A stretch of DNA of 64,000 nucleotides from Nitrospirae bacterium GWB2_47_37 (GCA_001803635.1 MHDU01000080.1:1-64000); one strand, 5' to 3'; positions 35,971-45,104 are shown, numbered from the stretch's first letter. Program-made: numbers and translations. Notes: generated from the sequence alone by a model not told the origin.

Positions 35971-37566
35971 GTGAATAGAGGTCTTTTCGACGGACTCAAC
36001 GAATCGCAGAAGCTGGCTGTTACGGCCGATGAAGACAATCTTCTTGTTGTCGCAGGCCCCGGCACAGGAAAGACATTAACCATTGTCAGAAGGATTGCGT
36101 ATCTCGTCAATCAAGGCGTAAGTCCTGAAAACATCCTTGCCGTTACATTCACCAACCGCGCCGCAAGGGAGATGAAGGAGAGGGCTAATGCGCTTTTAGG
36201 CTCCGAGGCTTACAGGGCTTTTATCGGGACATTTCATCTCCTCGGCCTTAAAATAGTGAGGCAATTAGCGCAGGATAACTTTGCAATATGCAATAGAGAT
36301 GAGCAGATAAATATCCTGAAAGAAATCCTTGAAGGGACAAAAACAAAGGCGCAGGAGGCTGCCGGAGAAATATCGCGAATTAAAAACTTTCTTGAAGATG
36401 CAAATGGAGAAATGAGCGGTATTTATGAGGCATATCAATCTACCCTTTCAGCAAAATCCGCGCTGGATTTCGACGACCTCATCTTAAAGCCCATTCATAT
36501 GTTCAAGGATGAAGCCATTCTCAGGCAATATCAGGGTATGTTCAGCCATATCATCGTTGATGAATATCAGGACATTAACCCGGCGCAATACAGATTATTA
36601 AAACTTTTGGCAGGAGATAGGGCCGATGTCTGCGCCGTAGGAGATTCTGATCAGGCGATATACGCCTTCAGGGGCGCGGACATTGAAAACTTCCTGAATT
36701 TTGAAAAAGACTTCAAAGGCGCGAAAAGAATAGCTCTCATAGAGAATTACCGTTCGACCGGAACAATATTGAACGCATCCGGCTCCATGATAAAAAGCAA
36801 TCTCAAAAGAATAGACAAAAAACTCGGCACGGCAAGAGAATCAGGCAGGCCGATTACAATGATCTCCGCGCCTGATGAAAAGGCGGAAGGGGAGTTCATA
36901 GTCAAGGAGATAGAGGCCCGGATAGGCTGCACGAGCCATTATAATATGTATGCCCACGGGTCAAATGCCGCGTGCGATGGCTCTTACAGCTTTTCAGATT
37001 TCGCGGTTATATTTCGGACTAATGCTCAGGCAAAGGCCGTCGAGGAAGTTTTTATGGAGTCCGGCATCCCTTATCAGGTCATCGGCAGGAAGAATCTGCG
37101 GCAGAGAAAAGAAATAGAAGATACCATTTCATATATGAGAAGCATTATCGATCCCTCCGGCGATGCAGGGAAAGAAGAGGGCGCATCATTAGAAGAAACT
37201 CTTCTGGCTGAAGATGACTTTTTCGATCCGAAGGCCGATGCTATTACTTTGATGACGATGCATATGGCAAAGGGACTTGAGTTCAGGGTCGTATTTATTG
37301 CCGGGGTTGAATACGGATTAATCCCTTATACGCTTAATAAAGACGATGCCGACATTGAAGAGGAAAGAAGGCTTTTTTATGTGGGCATGACAAGGGCGAA
37401 GGACGAGCTTTTCCTTATTCATGCAAGAAACAGGTTTTTATACGGTCAAAAGCTGAATCAACCGGCATCTCCGTTCATGAAAGATATCCCGAAGGATTTA
37501 ATTCAGGATGTGGTTATTCCTGCAAGGGCGATAAAAGACAAAAAGAAACAGATAGGATTGTTTTAA
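35971..37566 (+). CDS. UvrD/PcrA-like superfamily 1A helicase (short form)
   Basis: A 531-residue UvrD/Rep-type helicase starting at GTG. Motifs: Walker A GPGTGKT (about residues 29-35), TFTNRAAREMKER, IVDEYQDINPAQY, GDSDQAIYAFRGA, ENYRSTGTILNAS, MTMHMAKGLEF and RRLFYVGMTRAKDEL. It is shorter than UvrD (about 720) because subdomains are reduced. It starts 2 bp after the PIF1-like gene and closes the repair cluster. Confidence 0.92.
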   Translation: MNRGLFDGLNESQKLAVTADEDNLLVVAGPGTGKTLTIVRRIAYLVNQGVSPENILAVTFTNRAAREMKERANALLGSEAYRAFIGTFHLLGLKIVRQLAQDNFAICNRDEQINILKEILEGTKTKAQEAAGEISRIKNFLEDANGEMSGIYEAYQSTLSAKSALDFDDLILKPIHMFKDEAILRQYQGMFSHIIVDEYQDINPAQYRLLKLLAGDRADVCAVGDSDQAIYAFRGADIENFLNFEKDFKGAKRIALIENYRSTGTILNASGSMIKSNLKRIDKKLGTARESGRPITMISAPDEKAEGEFIVKEIEARIGCTSHYNMYAHGSNAACDGSYSFSDFAVIFRTNAQAKAVEEVFMESGIPYQVIGRKNLRQRKEIEDTISYMRSIIDPSGDAGKEEGASLEETLLAEDDFFDPKADAITLMTMHMAKGLEFRVVFIAGVEYGLIPYTLNKDDADIEEERRLFYVGMTRAKDELFLIHARNRFLYGQKLNQPASPFMKDIPKDLIQDVVIPARAIKDKKKQIGLF

Positions 37567-37644
37567 GCATATTGCTCGCAAATCATATACCGCCTTACCT
37601 TCTCAAGCCTTTTGCCCTTAATGCCCAAAGGTATCCATATTTTC

Positions 37645-38319
37645 TTAGGCGGGCCGGATAAATTTTTCTAATTCAGTTTCATCTATCTGAAGTTCACGGG
37701 CAAGGAGTTTGGGAGTTGCGCCGGTCTGTTTGATTACCTCTTTCAGATAATTCTCAAAGGTGATATTTCTGTCCCAGCAGGAATAAAAGTGCTCTTTAAG
37801 TATGGCTGCCAGCCCTTCTGACGGTATCCTATAGCCCTTCCTTGTTGCTTCTTTCTCGCCCGTGCTTTCCGGGATACCCATTACTACAACACTGTCGTCC
37901 ACAACCATATAGCGGATGTCATGCACGATGGCACAATCGCTGTATCTGATCTCAGCGCCCGCCTTTGTATAAAGATGGCCTATATTCAGTCTGTCCGGGA
38001 ACTTCGGCATGAGATATCTGACGCTCACGCCGTTTTTTGTCAGCCTCTCGATATTATCTCTAACGCTCTTTGTCCTTTTTTTATCATCTCCTATCGGAAG
38101 TCTGCCGGTTATTGCCCCTATTACTTCAGTCCTGGCGTCCATCAGTGTATCTGTGACTGTGAGAAAATATTCCTGCCTTGACAGCACCTTTGTTGCCCGT
38201 TCAACTTCAAGCAGAAGGTTCTTCCTGCCTCTGCCTTCCTTTAGGCTGAAAAGCAAAAGTATGATTGTGGCAAGAAGCAGCACTGATTCAAGCACAAGAA
38301 GTCCCGTTTCAATAGTCAT
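37645..38319 (-). CDS. Membrane-anchored protein with PLD-like/TrmB-type domain
   Basis: A 224-residue protein with one N-terminal membrane helix (about residues 4-26). The rest resembles the PLD-like sensor part of some TrmB-type proteins (TDTLMDARTEVIGAITG, then YMVVDDSVVVMGIPE), without a complete HKD motif. The last 40 residues (TGATPKLLARELQIDETEL) look like a small helix-turn-helix or degradation tag-like domain. Function unknown. It converges on the UvrD-like gene. Confidence 0.5.
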   Translation of the reverse strand: MTIETGLLVLESVLLLATIILLLFSLKEGRGRKNLLLEVERATKVLSRQEYFLTVTDTLMDARTEVIGAITGRLPIGDDKKRTKSVRDNIERLTKNGVSVRYLMPKFPDRLNIGHLYTKAGAEIRYSDCAIVHDIRYMVVDDSVVVMGIPESTGEKEATRKGYRIPSEGLAAILKEHFYSCWDRNITFENYLKEVIKQTGATPKLLARELQIDETELEKFIRPA

Positions 38320-38472
38320 AGTATTTTTATTTTAAAGAAATCCGGTAATCTTTACAAGGGGAAGGGTGATTTGCCTTCAGCCTGCCGCGCTTCTGTATAA
38401 TATAAATAATGTATGTACTTGCTATCCATCGGCGATTTTATGTTTTAATGCCGCATCACAGGGGGTGAGTTT

Positions 38473-38814
38473 TTGGGAAGCAGACAGCGAATGAAATTCA
38501 GAAAACCCCTGCCTCAAAAGCCCGCGGCAGGCAAGACCGCCGCTGAAATCGTCAGGGAATTGAAAGAGGGCAATGCCCCTGTCTCCGATTACAGGGAGCA
38601 ATCCTTGAAAATCCACGGCCTGATATGCGCCAAATGCGCGAGGGAGTTCGATTTCAAAAACAGGCGATTCCTCACAGTGCATCATAAAGACGGCAACCAC
38701 CGGAACAATCCTCCTGACGGCTCCAACTGGGAGAACCTCTGCGCCTATTGCCATGATGACGAGCACAGCAGAGGGCTGCTTGGAGATTATTTTAAGGGAA
38801 AGAGAGGGGACTGA
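38473..38814 (+). CDS. YajD-like HNH nuclease
   Basis: A 113-residue HNH endonuclease. The zinc-binding pairs CAKCAREF and CAYCHDDEHSRG flank the HNH core LTVHHKDGNHRNNPPDGSNWENL. It matches the YajD family. The TTG start at 38473 follows a GGGGGTGAG site; an ATG six codons downstream is an alternative. The biological role of YajD proteins is not established. Confidence 0.85.
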   Translation: MGSRQRMKFRKPLPQKPAAGKTAAEIVRELKEGNAPVSDYREQSLKIHGLICAKCAREFDFKNRRFLTVHHKDGNHRNNPPDGSNWENLCAYCHDDEHSRGLLGDYFKGKRGD

Positions 38815-38852
38815 AGTCCGTGAATGTGAACCCAGTATGCCCTTTTTTGAAA

Positions 38853-38893
38853 ATTATACCGATGCGGTATAATAACGCCTATAACAATGTTAT
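38853..38893. promoter_or_regulatory. Palindromes in the gap upstream of the RES gene
   Basis: The gap 38815-39028 is AT-rich and holds no gene. ATTATACCG/CGGTATAAT (38853-38873) is a perfect inverted repeat with a 3-nt centre, and ATAAC-AAT-GTTAT (38881-38893) follows. They may be operators of the downstream RES gene. Confidence 0.35.
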
Positions 38894-39028
38894 ATTGTAA
38901 AATTATAAGATTCAGTAGCTTTTCATATAAAACAATTGACATTGTGCCCCATGGCATTTATGATTTTTATGAAAACGCTGACGTAACATAAAAAAGAATG
39001 TTATACGGTCAAATAAATAATTAAGAAT

Positions 39029-39748
39029 ATGACAAACTCCAACCCATTCAGCCCCCGCTGGGATAATTTAATTCGCTTCGATTCGTTAATGAATATTTTG
39101 AAGCATGAATCCCGGTTCATTTTACAAGAACCATATAAGACTTTTATTGATTCAATTATTAAACAAGTGCGCGAGCAATTTACCTCGATGATCCCAGCAG
39201 GCACAATATTGTTTCGCGCAAGAATTAATGAAATCAATTTCAAAGACAGAATGAAAGAACAGATTCCATTTCCTGCAGAAAACATGGGGCCGCCGCCTCA
39301 TCACCTTGCTAAAGCTGGAAGAATCAATCCAGAAGGAATTCCATATCTGTATTGCGCTGGTGACTTAGATACTGCAGGAGCTGAACTTAGACCCTGGAAG
39401 GGTGCTCACCTGACTATAGGCGAGGTCGAGATTAATAATGATTTACCTATTGCAGACTTGACATTGGATTGTAATGATGAGACTTGGGATTTATTCTTTG
39501 AAGAATTCGCTGAGTCATTTTCAATACAATGGCCTCCCGAACTTAAACTGAATTATTTGATTACCCAGTATTTCTCGGAGCACTTTAAAGCTGTGGGTCT
39601 CAGAGGCATTAAATATAAAAGTGAATTTAATATCGGCGGCGAGAACTATTCGTTGTTTTATGAAGAAGATTACGAAATCGTTAAGACATATAGCGTGGAG
39701 ACATCTGAAATTAGCTGCATCTTTTATAGGAAAGACAAGAACGTATAA
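39029..39748 (+). CDS. RES-domain protein, no paired Xre antitoxin
   Basis: A 239-residue protein with a RES domain: FRARINEI, then HLAKAGRINPEGIPYLYCAG and AGAELRPWKGAHLTIGEVEI. RES toxins of Xre-RES modules degrade NAD+. An N-terminal helical part of about 50 residues precedes the domain. No Xre-type antitoxin gene is on either side. The AT-rich sequence differs from its neighbours and suggests acquisition by transfer. It could be an orphan toxin or a defence effector. Confidence 0.75.
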   Translation: MTNSNPFSPRWDNLIRFDSLMNILKHESRFILQEPYKTFIDSIIKQVREQFTSMIPAGTILFRARINEINFKDRMKEQIPFPAENMGPPPHHLAKAGRINPEGIPYLYCAGDLDTAGAELRPWKGAHLTIGEVEINNDLPIADLTLDCNDETWDLFFEEFAESFSIQWPPELKLNYLITQYFSEHFKAVGLRGIKYKSEFNIGGENYSLFYEEDYEIVKTYSVETSEISCIFYRKDKNV

Positions 39749-40031
39749 CACCATGCTCCACTTGACCGGGAATAACCGCTTTTTGGTTTTAGCTTCATGT
39801 CTGTACCCCGGCAAGTGCAAAATTAAATAGGGTCAGCGCCCGTTTATGACTTATCCCTCCCCCTTCAAAAAAGGCGAGAAAGAAACAAGCGCAATTAGCG
39901 CAGTCGCCCGTGGCGGCTCTTCGCTTACTCTTCGAAAAGTGCGGAGGCGATTCTCTGCTGACGCTGCGAGAAGTGCGGAAATTAAAATCCGGCGGTTATT
40001 GACAATCCTCTCTCAGACCAATCCTTGATAT
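39749..40031. other. Gene-free interval
   Basis: Nothing supportable was found in these 283 bp. Short open frames here have no coding character, and the end includes CGC- and GCGAAG-rich imperfect repeats without clear symmetry. Confidence 0.4.
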
Positions 40032-40679
40032 TTACCCTTTAAATTTTTCGCAGAATTCCATATTGATTGAGATAATTTCCTGCTGGATCTTTCTGTAATC
40101 TATGCCGAAAGATATCCGGAGCCCTGCCGCTATATCCGAATACCGGCCGAATACCTCTCCTATATTGGAAGACGAGTATTGATGCCTGAAATCCTTGCAT
40201 AATTCGTGAGCCTTGTCCGTATTAATATACGGCGTATGCCGCAGCGCCTTTTCGACCTGAATGGATATTTCCCTTTTCAATTGATCCGTTTCCTCGCCGT
40301 TTACGCGTCTCTGAAAAAGAAGCCCTATCGCCGGATTTTCCATATCGAGGCATGAGTTGAAGTCAGCGCAGTTTAAACAACAGCAGCGAAGTTCGTCCTT
40401 CAGCGTTTCGATAAGATACGTTTCGAGCATTCCCCTGAATACCTCATCCGTCTCAGGACTTGCCTGCCCAAGCAGCTTCTCCACAAATTCCCTGCTGTTT
40501 TCGACTACGGCTTCAGGGGTTTCTTTCAGCCTTTTCGCGTTTTCCGAACCTATTATGCCGTCAGCCAGCACGGCATAATAACGCAACTCCTCAGGGAAGA
40601 GGTCGAGTTTCCTTTTGAATTCCCTGTTGTTAAGTTCGTATAAGACCGCGTAATAAGAGAATGTTTTATTATCCGCCAT
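40032..40679 (-). CDS. Hypothetical cysteine-cluster protein
   Basis: A 215-residue, mostly helical soluble protein of no recognised family. A cysteine cluster LRCCCLNCADFNSCLD lies at about residues 97-112 and may bind a metal or cluster. No signal peptide or membrane helix. It is divergent from hgcA. Confidence 0.55.
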   Translation of the reverse strand: MADNKTFSYYAVLYELNNREFKRKLDLFPEELRYYAVLADGIIGSENAKRLKETPEAVVENSREFVEKLLGQASPETDEVFRGMLETYLIETLKDELRCCCLNCADFNSCLDMENPAIGLLFQRRVNGEETDQLKREISIQVEKALRHTPYINTDKAHELCKDFRHQYSSSNIGEVFGRYSDIAAGLRISFGIDYRKIQQEIISINMEFCEKFKG

Positions 40680-40850
40680 TTCGTGGTGAAAATTATACCA
40701 TTTTAATCGAACAAAAGTGTCTGATGCCCTTTATCTATATTGTTTAATAAAAAGCCTGTTTTGTTTTATGATAATAAGATGGACGGCAAACTCAATATCA
40801 TAAAAACGGACGATAAAGCCGGCAGGTGTTGACCGTCAAACGCGCTGAAG

Positions 40851-40865
40851 CCTGCTGTACGCAGG
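40851..40865 (+). promoter_or_regulatory. Hairpin 19 nt after the in-frame UGA of hgcA
   Basis: CCTGC and GCAGG form a perfect 5-bp stem with loop TGTAC. An outer CGTC (40834-40837) can pair with GACG (40868-40871). Position and a GU in the apical loop recall bacterial SECIS elements, but the evidence is weak. Confidence 0.25.
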
Positions 40866-40895
40866 ACGACGTCAGAATGGACAACCGGCGATTAT

Positions 40896-41849
40896 TTGGG
40901 AGCGGTCAGGTCTCGCATCAGCAATTTCCGCATGCGCTATGCTGTCGAGCCGGGGCTATATGCGCTCGGAGAACCGGGCGCTGATTCCGATGTGTTCGTG
41001 ACCGCCAATTATAAACTGAGCTTCGACACTTTAAGAAAATCTCTTAAAGGGCTTAATGCATGGATACTCGTGCTCGACACAAAAAGCATTAATGTCTGGT
41101 GCGCCGCCGGAAAAGGCACATTCGGGACTGACGAGCTTATCAAGCGCATTAATGAAACTGAATTGCATAAGGGTGTCAATCATAGAAAGATTATTGTTCC
41201 GCAGCTCGGAGCGGTGGGGGTGAATGCGAGAGCTGTTCAACAGGCAACGGGATTCAGGGTTTATTTCGGGCCTGTTGAGGCAAAGGATATTCCGGCTTAT
41301 GTTTTATCCGGATATAAAAAGACGGAGGAGATGCGGCTGGTGAAGTTTACCATGCTCGACAGGCTTATCCTTACGCCCATGGAGATAAATCCCTCGATGA
41401 AGAAGTTTCCCCTGTTCGCTCTGATAGCGCTGATCCTCTTCGGGCTCCAGCCTTCCGGCATTTTATTCAAAGACGCATGGTCGGGAGGCCTGCCGTTTTT
41501 GGTTTTAGGACTTGCGGCTGTCTTCAGCGGCGCGTTCATAACGCCTGTGTTTCTGCCTTTTATCCCTTTCCGCTCGTTTGCGATTAAAGGCTTGATAACA
41601 GGCCTGTTCGCAACTTTTCTAATAACCGGATTTTTCGGATTGACGGGACTATCGGCAATAAGCGCGCATCTATTTTTTCCATCTGCAAGCTCATATATAG
41701 CGCTCCAATTTACAGGCTCAACCACATTTACAAGCATGTCCGGCGTCAAGAAAGAATTGAAGACGGCTATCCCCCTATATTTGACTGCAACGGCCCTCTC
41801 CCTGCTATTATTAACTATACACAAGCTTTACCGATGGGAGATATTATGA
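40896..41849 (+). CDS. hgcA: Mercury-methylation corrinoid protein HgcA
   Basis: Membrane corrinoid protein that transfers a methyl group to Hg(II). The cap-helix motif NVWCAAGKGTFGTDE has the cobalt-coordinating Cys at residue 69 of this model. RMRYAVEPGLYALG and VFVTANYKLSFDTL are typical of the corrinoid domain, and about five C-terminal membrane helices start near residue 168. The TTG start lacks a ribosome site. The frame continues upstream with HgcA-like sequence (PAVRRTTSEWTTGDYLG) to an in-frame TGA at 40830, and beyond it to an ATG at 40779. The N-terminus is therefore uncertain. hgcB overlaps its stop. Confidence 0.92.
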   Translation: MGAVRSRISNFRMRYAVEPGLYALGEPGADSDVFVTANYKLSFDTLRKSLKGLNAWILVLDTKSINVWCAAGKGTFGTDELIKRINETELHKGVNHRKIIVPQLGAVGVNARAVQQATGFRVYFGPVEAKDIPAYVLSGYKKTEEMRLVKFTMLDRLILTPMEINPSMKKFPLFALIALILFGLQPSGILFKDAWSGGLPFLVLGLAAVFSGAFITPVFLPFIPFRSFAIKGLITGLFATFLITGFFGLTGLSAISAHLFFPSASSYIALQFTGSTTFTSMSGVKKELKTAIPLYLTATALSLLLLTIHKLYRWEIL

Positions 41850-42139
41850 AGTATATATCGGATGTAATAAGCCTCGAGTTCTTTCCTGAAAAATGCACCG
41901 GCTGCGGCAGATGCGTTGACGTATGCCCGCACGCTGTTTTTGCGATGAGGGATAAGAGGGCTGTTATTACCGACAGCGACCTCTGCATGGAATGCGGGGC
42001 ATGCGCCCTGAACTGCGAATTCGGAGCGATAAAGGTAGATTCCGGAGTGGGCTGCGCTGCCGCCCTGATCAACAGCATGATAACAGGCGGCCCTCCCTCC
42101 TGCGACTGCGGCGGGACTACCGGCAGCGATTGCTGCTGA
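41846..42139 (+). CDS. hgcB: Mercury-methylation ferredoxin HgcB
   Basis: A 97-residue 2[4Fe-4S] ferredoxin that reduces HgcA during mercury methylation. Cluster motifs are KCTGCGRCVDVCPH and the HgcB-typical LCMECGACALNCEF, followed by GVGCAAALI and the C-terminal Cys pair (SDCC) conserved in HgcB. The ATG at 41846 overlaps the hgcA stop (ATGA) with a GGGAGA site before it; an ATG at 41834 is an alternative. Confidence 0.94.
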   Translation: MKYISDVISLEFFPEKCTGCGRCVDVCPHAVFAMRDKRAVITDSDLCMECGACALNCEFGAIKVDSGVGCAAALINSMITGGPPSCDCGGTTGSDCC

Positions 42140-42140
42140 C

Positions 42141-42713
42141 ATGGGCCTTTTTTCTACGATAAAAAGAATAGTTACCGGCGGTGACGCGGCGCACAAGGCG
42201 CTTATCCGTGAATTAAAGCAAGTTCCGAAAGACAAATTACCGGAGGCATTGGGCGCCGGATTGCATAATCTCTGCCTTCAATACGCCGCCGAATTCGTCC
42301 GTGAAGAACTGAACAAGCCGGATTCTCCGTTCAAAAATTCCCACAAGTCGAATTTTTTGCAGGAAATGGTTATCGTAAATTACTGGATTACGGACAAGGT
42401 GCTCGCCGACAAGAAAAAAACAATCATGGAGCATCTGCATAACAACTATTTTAAATATTTCCATATTAAGGATATTGAAACCGAAAAGGACTGTCTCCTG
42501 AACGACAGGTATGCCGTATATCACCTGAACTGGGACGAAGATATCGGAGACCATAAAGGATTCGGATTAAAGGTGGCTGAGAACATCTATGGGAAAGGGA
42601 ACGAGCACCCCGGAGAAATCGCCTCGTTCTGGATTATTTTTTACACCGCCTCGACAATAAAGAAATTTGAGGATTTCAGAAGCGCCTTAAAGTCTGCAAA
42701 AATAAAGATTTAA
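42141..42713 (+). CDS. Hypothetical protein downstream of hgcB
   Basis: A 190-residue soluble protein starting 2 bp after the hgcB stop, hence probably translated with hgcAB. No signal peptide, membrane helix or known motif; the central part is rich in aromatic and Lys residues (HLHNNYFKYFHIKDIE). Not recognised. The tight linkage makes it a candidate accessory factor, but chance operon membership is possible. Confidence 0.6.
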   Translation: MGLFSTIKRIVTGGDAAHKALIRELKQVPKDKLPEALGAGLHNLCLQYAAEFVREELNKPDSPFKNSHKSNFLQEMVIVNYWITDKVLADKKKTIMEHLHNNYFKYFHIKDIETEKDCLLNDRYAVYHLNWDEDIGDHKGFGLKVAENIYGKGNEHPGEIASFWIIFYTASTIKKFEDFRSALKSAKIKI

Positions 42714-42732
42714 TTACGCCCTGAAAAGGTAA

Positions 42733-43065
42733 TTAAAAATCCGGGAACATCTTAATGTTAAGCACCTTCCCGTTCTCGGTTACCGCCCTCGCGGTTAGTA
42801 TTCCCCCCTCCACATACGCGAGTTCAAACTTGCCGAACCCGCTGCTTACGAATTCAAGGGCGTTCGAGGGGCATCCTCCCTCGCATCCGACAATCCCTCT
42901 TACCATTTTCGGAAGCAGCCCTTTTATATCGAGACCATCAAGCCTCGTTCCATTGGAAGCAGCGAAATGCCCTATCTTTTCTACAATGGAATCCGTATCC
43001 ATATGAAAGGGATTATCTATAGGGATCGACAAAGAATCATTGTCCATTCTTACATCGAGTTCCAT
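42733..43065 (-). CDS. Hypothetical protein with GCEGGCP motif
   Basis: A 110-residue cytosolic protein. The ATG at 43065 has a GGAGGTG site; a TTG five codons upstream overlaps that site and is rejected. The motif VGCEGGCPSNALEF resembles the ligand loops of iron-sulfur or redox proteins. No family was recognised. It converges on the hgcAB-associated gene. Confidence 0.55.
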   Translation of the reverse strand: MELDVRMDNDSLSIPIDNPFHMDTDSIVEKIGHFAASNGTRLDGLDIKGLLPKMVRGIVGCEGGCPSNALEFVSSGFGKFELAYVEGGILTARAVTENGKVLNIKMFPDF

Positions 43066-43169
43066 GAAATTCACCTCCAAATCGAATCTTTTAATTTTAT
43101 CCTATTTACCTGAAAATACTCAACGGCAGAGGACATCCGTGCGGGGTTTTAGGTAAAATATATAGAATC

Positions 43170-43415
43170 ATGGTGAAACTGACCCTCTACTATAAGCCCG
43201 AATGCTGGTTATGCGATACTGCGGAAGAGATGCTGAACGGGCTTGCCGAAAAATATGATATCGAAATAAATAAAACCGATATCACTTCGAGCGACGAACT
43301 GTACGAACTGTATCGCTTCGACATACCGGTGTTCGAATTCAAGGACGGCTCTACCCTTAACGGCAGGATCAAAAAGAAAGACTTAATGAAGAAACTCGAA
43401 GAAAATAAGGAATAA
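43170..43415 (+). CDS. Glutaredoxin-like protein (DUF836 type)
   Basis: An 81-residue thioredoxin-fold protein with the redox motif CWLC at about residues 12-15 and the cis-Pro region DIPVFEF. It resembles small glutaredoxin-like DUF836 proteins. It ends directly next to the convergent icd stop. Confidence 0.8.
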   Translation: MVKLTLYYKPECWLCDTAEEMLNGLAEKYDIEINKTDITSSDELYELYRFDIPVFEFKDGSTLNGRIKKKDLMKKLEENKE

Positions 43416-44627
43416 TTATATTTCTTTTTTCAGCCTTTCCGCAACCGCATCTATAAATTCTTCCGTCAATGCATATTTCTTCACCGGCGGTTCAGCAATA
43501 AGCATGAGGTCTTTTGTCATAATGCCGTTTTCTACCGTCCTTATGACAATATTTTCAAGCGTCTTTGCGAATTTCACGACATCCGGCGTATCATCAAGCT
43601 CCCCTCTTTTGGCAAGCGCTCCTGTCCATGCAAATATTGACGCGATTGAATTTGTAGACGTAGGCTTGCCTTTAAGGTGCTCGTAATAATGCCTCATAAC
43701 CGTTCCATGAGCGGCCTCGTATTCGTATTTGCCGTCAGGCGAAACGAGAACCGACGCCATAAGGCCGAGGCTCCCGAAGCCGGTAGCCACCATATCCGAC
43801 ATAACGTCCCCGTCGTAATTCATGCATGCCCAGAGCATTCCGCCTTCAGACTTTATTACCTGCGCGACCGCGTCGTCGATCAATAGATACCTGTAATTTA
43901 TTCCGGCCTGCGCGAACTTATCCTTAACCTTATCCGCTTCCTCGGCAAAGACGTCCCTGAAAAAACCGTGATACAGTTTCGATATTGTATCCTTTGCCCC
44001 GAACCAGAGATCGACCTTTTCTCCGAGCGCGTAATTGATGCAAGAGCGGGCAAAGCTCCTTATGGATTTTTCGGTATTGTGCATTCCCATGACCACGCCG
44101 TTGCCCTTGAAGTCGTGGATTTTTATGACCTTCTTTTCACTGCCGTCTTCCGGCGTGAAAACGATCTCCGCAGTGCCGGGCTGTTCGACTATATATTCGA
44201 CGTTTTTATATATATCTCCATAAGCATGGCGGCCTATGATGATCGGCTTTTGCCATTTGCGGACCGCAGGCGGGATATTTTTTATTATTATCGGCTTTCT
44301 GAAAACCGTTCCGTCCAGTATAGAGCGGATTGTGCCGTTAGGGCTCTTCCACTGCTGCTTTAGGCCGTATTCCTTCACCCGTGCGGCATTGGGCGTTATG
44401 GTAGCGCATTTTACGCCTATGCCGTATTCCTTTATCGCATTAGCCGCATCGACCGTAATTTTATCATCCGTTTCGTCCCTGCGTTTTATTCCGAGGTCGT
44501 AGTATTTAAGATCGACATCGAGAAAAGGCAATATCAGTTTTTCCTTTATGAGATGCCATATTATCCTCGTCATCTCATCGCCGTCCATCTCGACGATAGG
44601 ATTTTTAACCCTTATCTTTTCCGGCAT
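43416..44627 (-). CDS. icd: NADP-dependent isocitrate dehydrogenase (eukaryote-like type)
   Basis: A 403-residue TCA-cycle enzyme that makes 2-oxoglutarate, the signal read by the PII proteins of this window. It belongs to the homodimeric subfamily II shared with eukaryotes: [13 protein letters not shown] at the N-terminus, [16 protein letters not shown], and the metal-binding [12 protein letters not shown]. The C-terminal [17 protein letters not shown] is also typical. Full length. Confidence 0.95.
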   Translation of the reverse strand: MPEKIRVKNPIVEMDGDEMTRIIWHLIKEKLILPFLDVDLKYYDLGIKRRDETDDKITVDAANAIKEYGIGVKCATITPNAARVKEYGLKQQWKSPNGTIRSILDGTVFRKPIIIKNIPPAVRKWQKPIIIGRHAYGDIYKNVEYIVEQPGTAEIVFTPEDGSEKKVIKIHDFKGNGVVMGMHNTEKSIRSFARSCINYALGEKVDLWFGAKDTISKLYHGFFRDVFAEEADKVKDKFAQAGINYRYLLIDDAVAQVIKSEGGMLWACMNYDGDVMSDMVATGFGSLGLMASVLVSPDGKYEYEAAHGTVMRHYYEHLKGKPTSTNSIASIFAWTGALAKRGELDDTPDVVKFAKTLENIVIRTVENGIMTKDLMLIAEPPVKKYALTEEFIDAVAERLKKEI

Positions 44628-44853
44628 TATTCCTCCACATTTTAAGATTAGAGTTAATAATCTAAAAGGTAAGGGATGTTGTTGTCAATTGCCGGTTTCC
44701 GGAGAAGTCGTTTTGTTTGACAAAATCCCCGAATTTTCATTATATTATTAAGATTTGCGGCCGTTCAAAACAGTATTGCGTGGTTTACCGTATATATGTC
44801 AATACAAAAAGACGGAAGAACGGAAGATTTAGAAACAGAAAGGAGGTCGTATC

Positions 44854-45012
44854 ATGGCTGAAAAAGTAAAGTCGAAAACCGACGTTTCCGCAAGGGCCGG
44901 TAACAAGGCTAAGGCCAATATCTGCAGGAACTGCGGAAAAAAGGTGGATGTAGTTATGGCAGTCTCTTCTACGGGAAAGAAAAGAATGAGACGCATCTGC
45001 TGCGGAGAGTAA
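44854..45012 (+). CDS. Small zinc-ribbon-like protein
   Basis: A 52-residue Lys-rich protein with NICRNCGKKV and a C-terminal RRICCGE, which could coordinate one zinc ion. A perfect AGGAGG site precedes the ATG and an intrinsic terminator follows, so it is a self-contained transcription unit. No family name is assigned. Confidence 0.65.
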   Translation: MAEKVKSKTDVSARAGNKAKANICRNCGKKVDVVMAVSSTGKKRMRRICCGE

Positions 45013-45027
45013 TTGCCGGGCAAAAAA

Positions 45028-45082
45028 ATAAAATCTCCTGCGGCCGTCAATCCCTCTCCCCCGCCGCAGGGGATTTTATTTT
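45028..45082 (+). terminator. Intrinsic terminator after the small zinc-ribbon gene
   Basis: AAAATCTCCTGCGGC pairs with GCCGCAGGGGATTTT with one mismatch, followed by TATTTTAT. Confidence 0.8.
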
Positions 45083-45104
45083 ATCCATTCCCTCTGTTTT
45101 ACGC

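Noticed and set aside
39846-40028. A 60-codon open frame after the RES gene
   Set aside because: It has repetitive Ala/Arg/Ser composition, no ribosome site and no recognisable domain.
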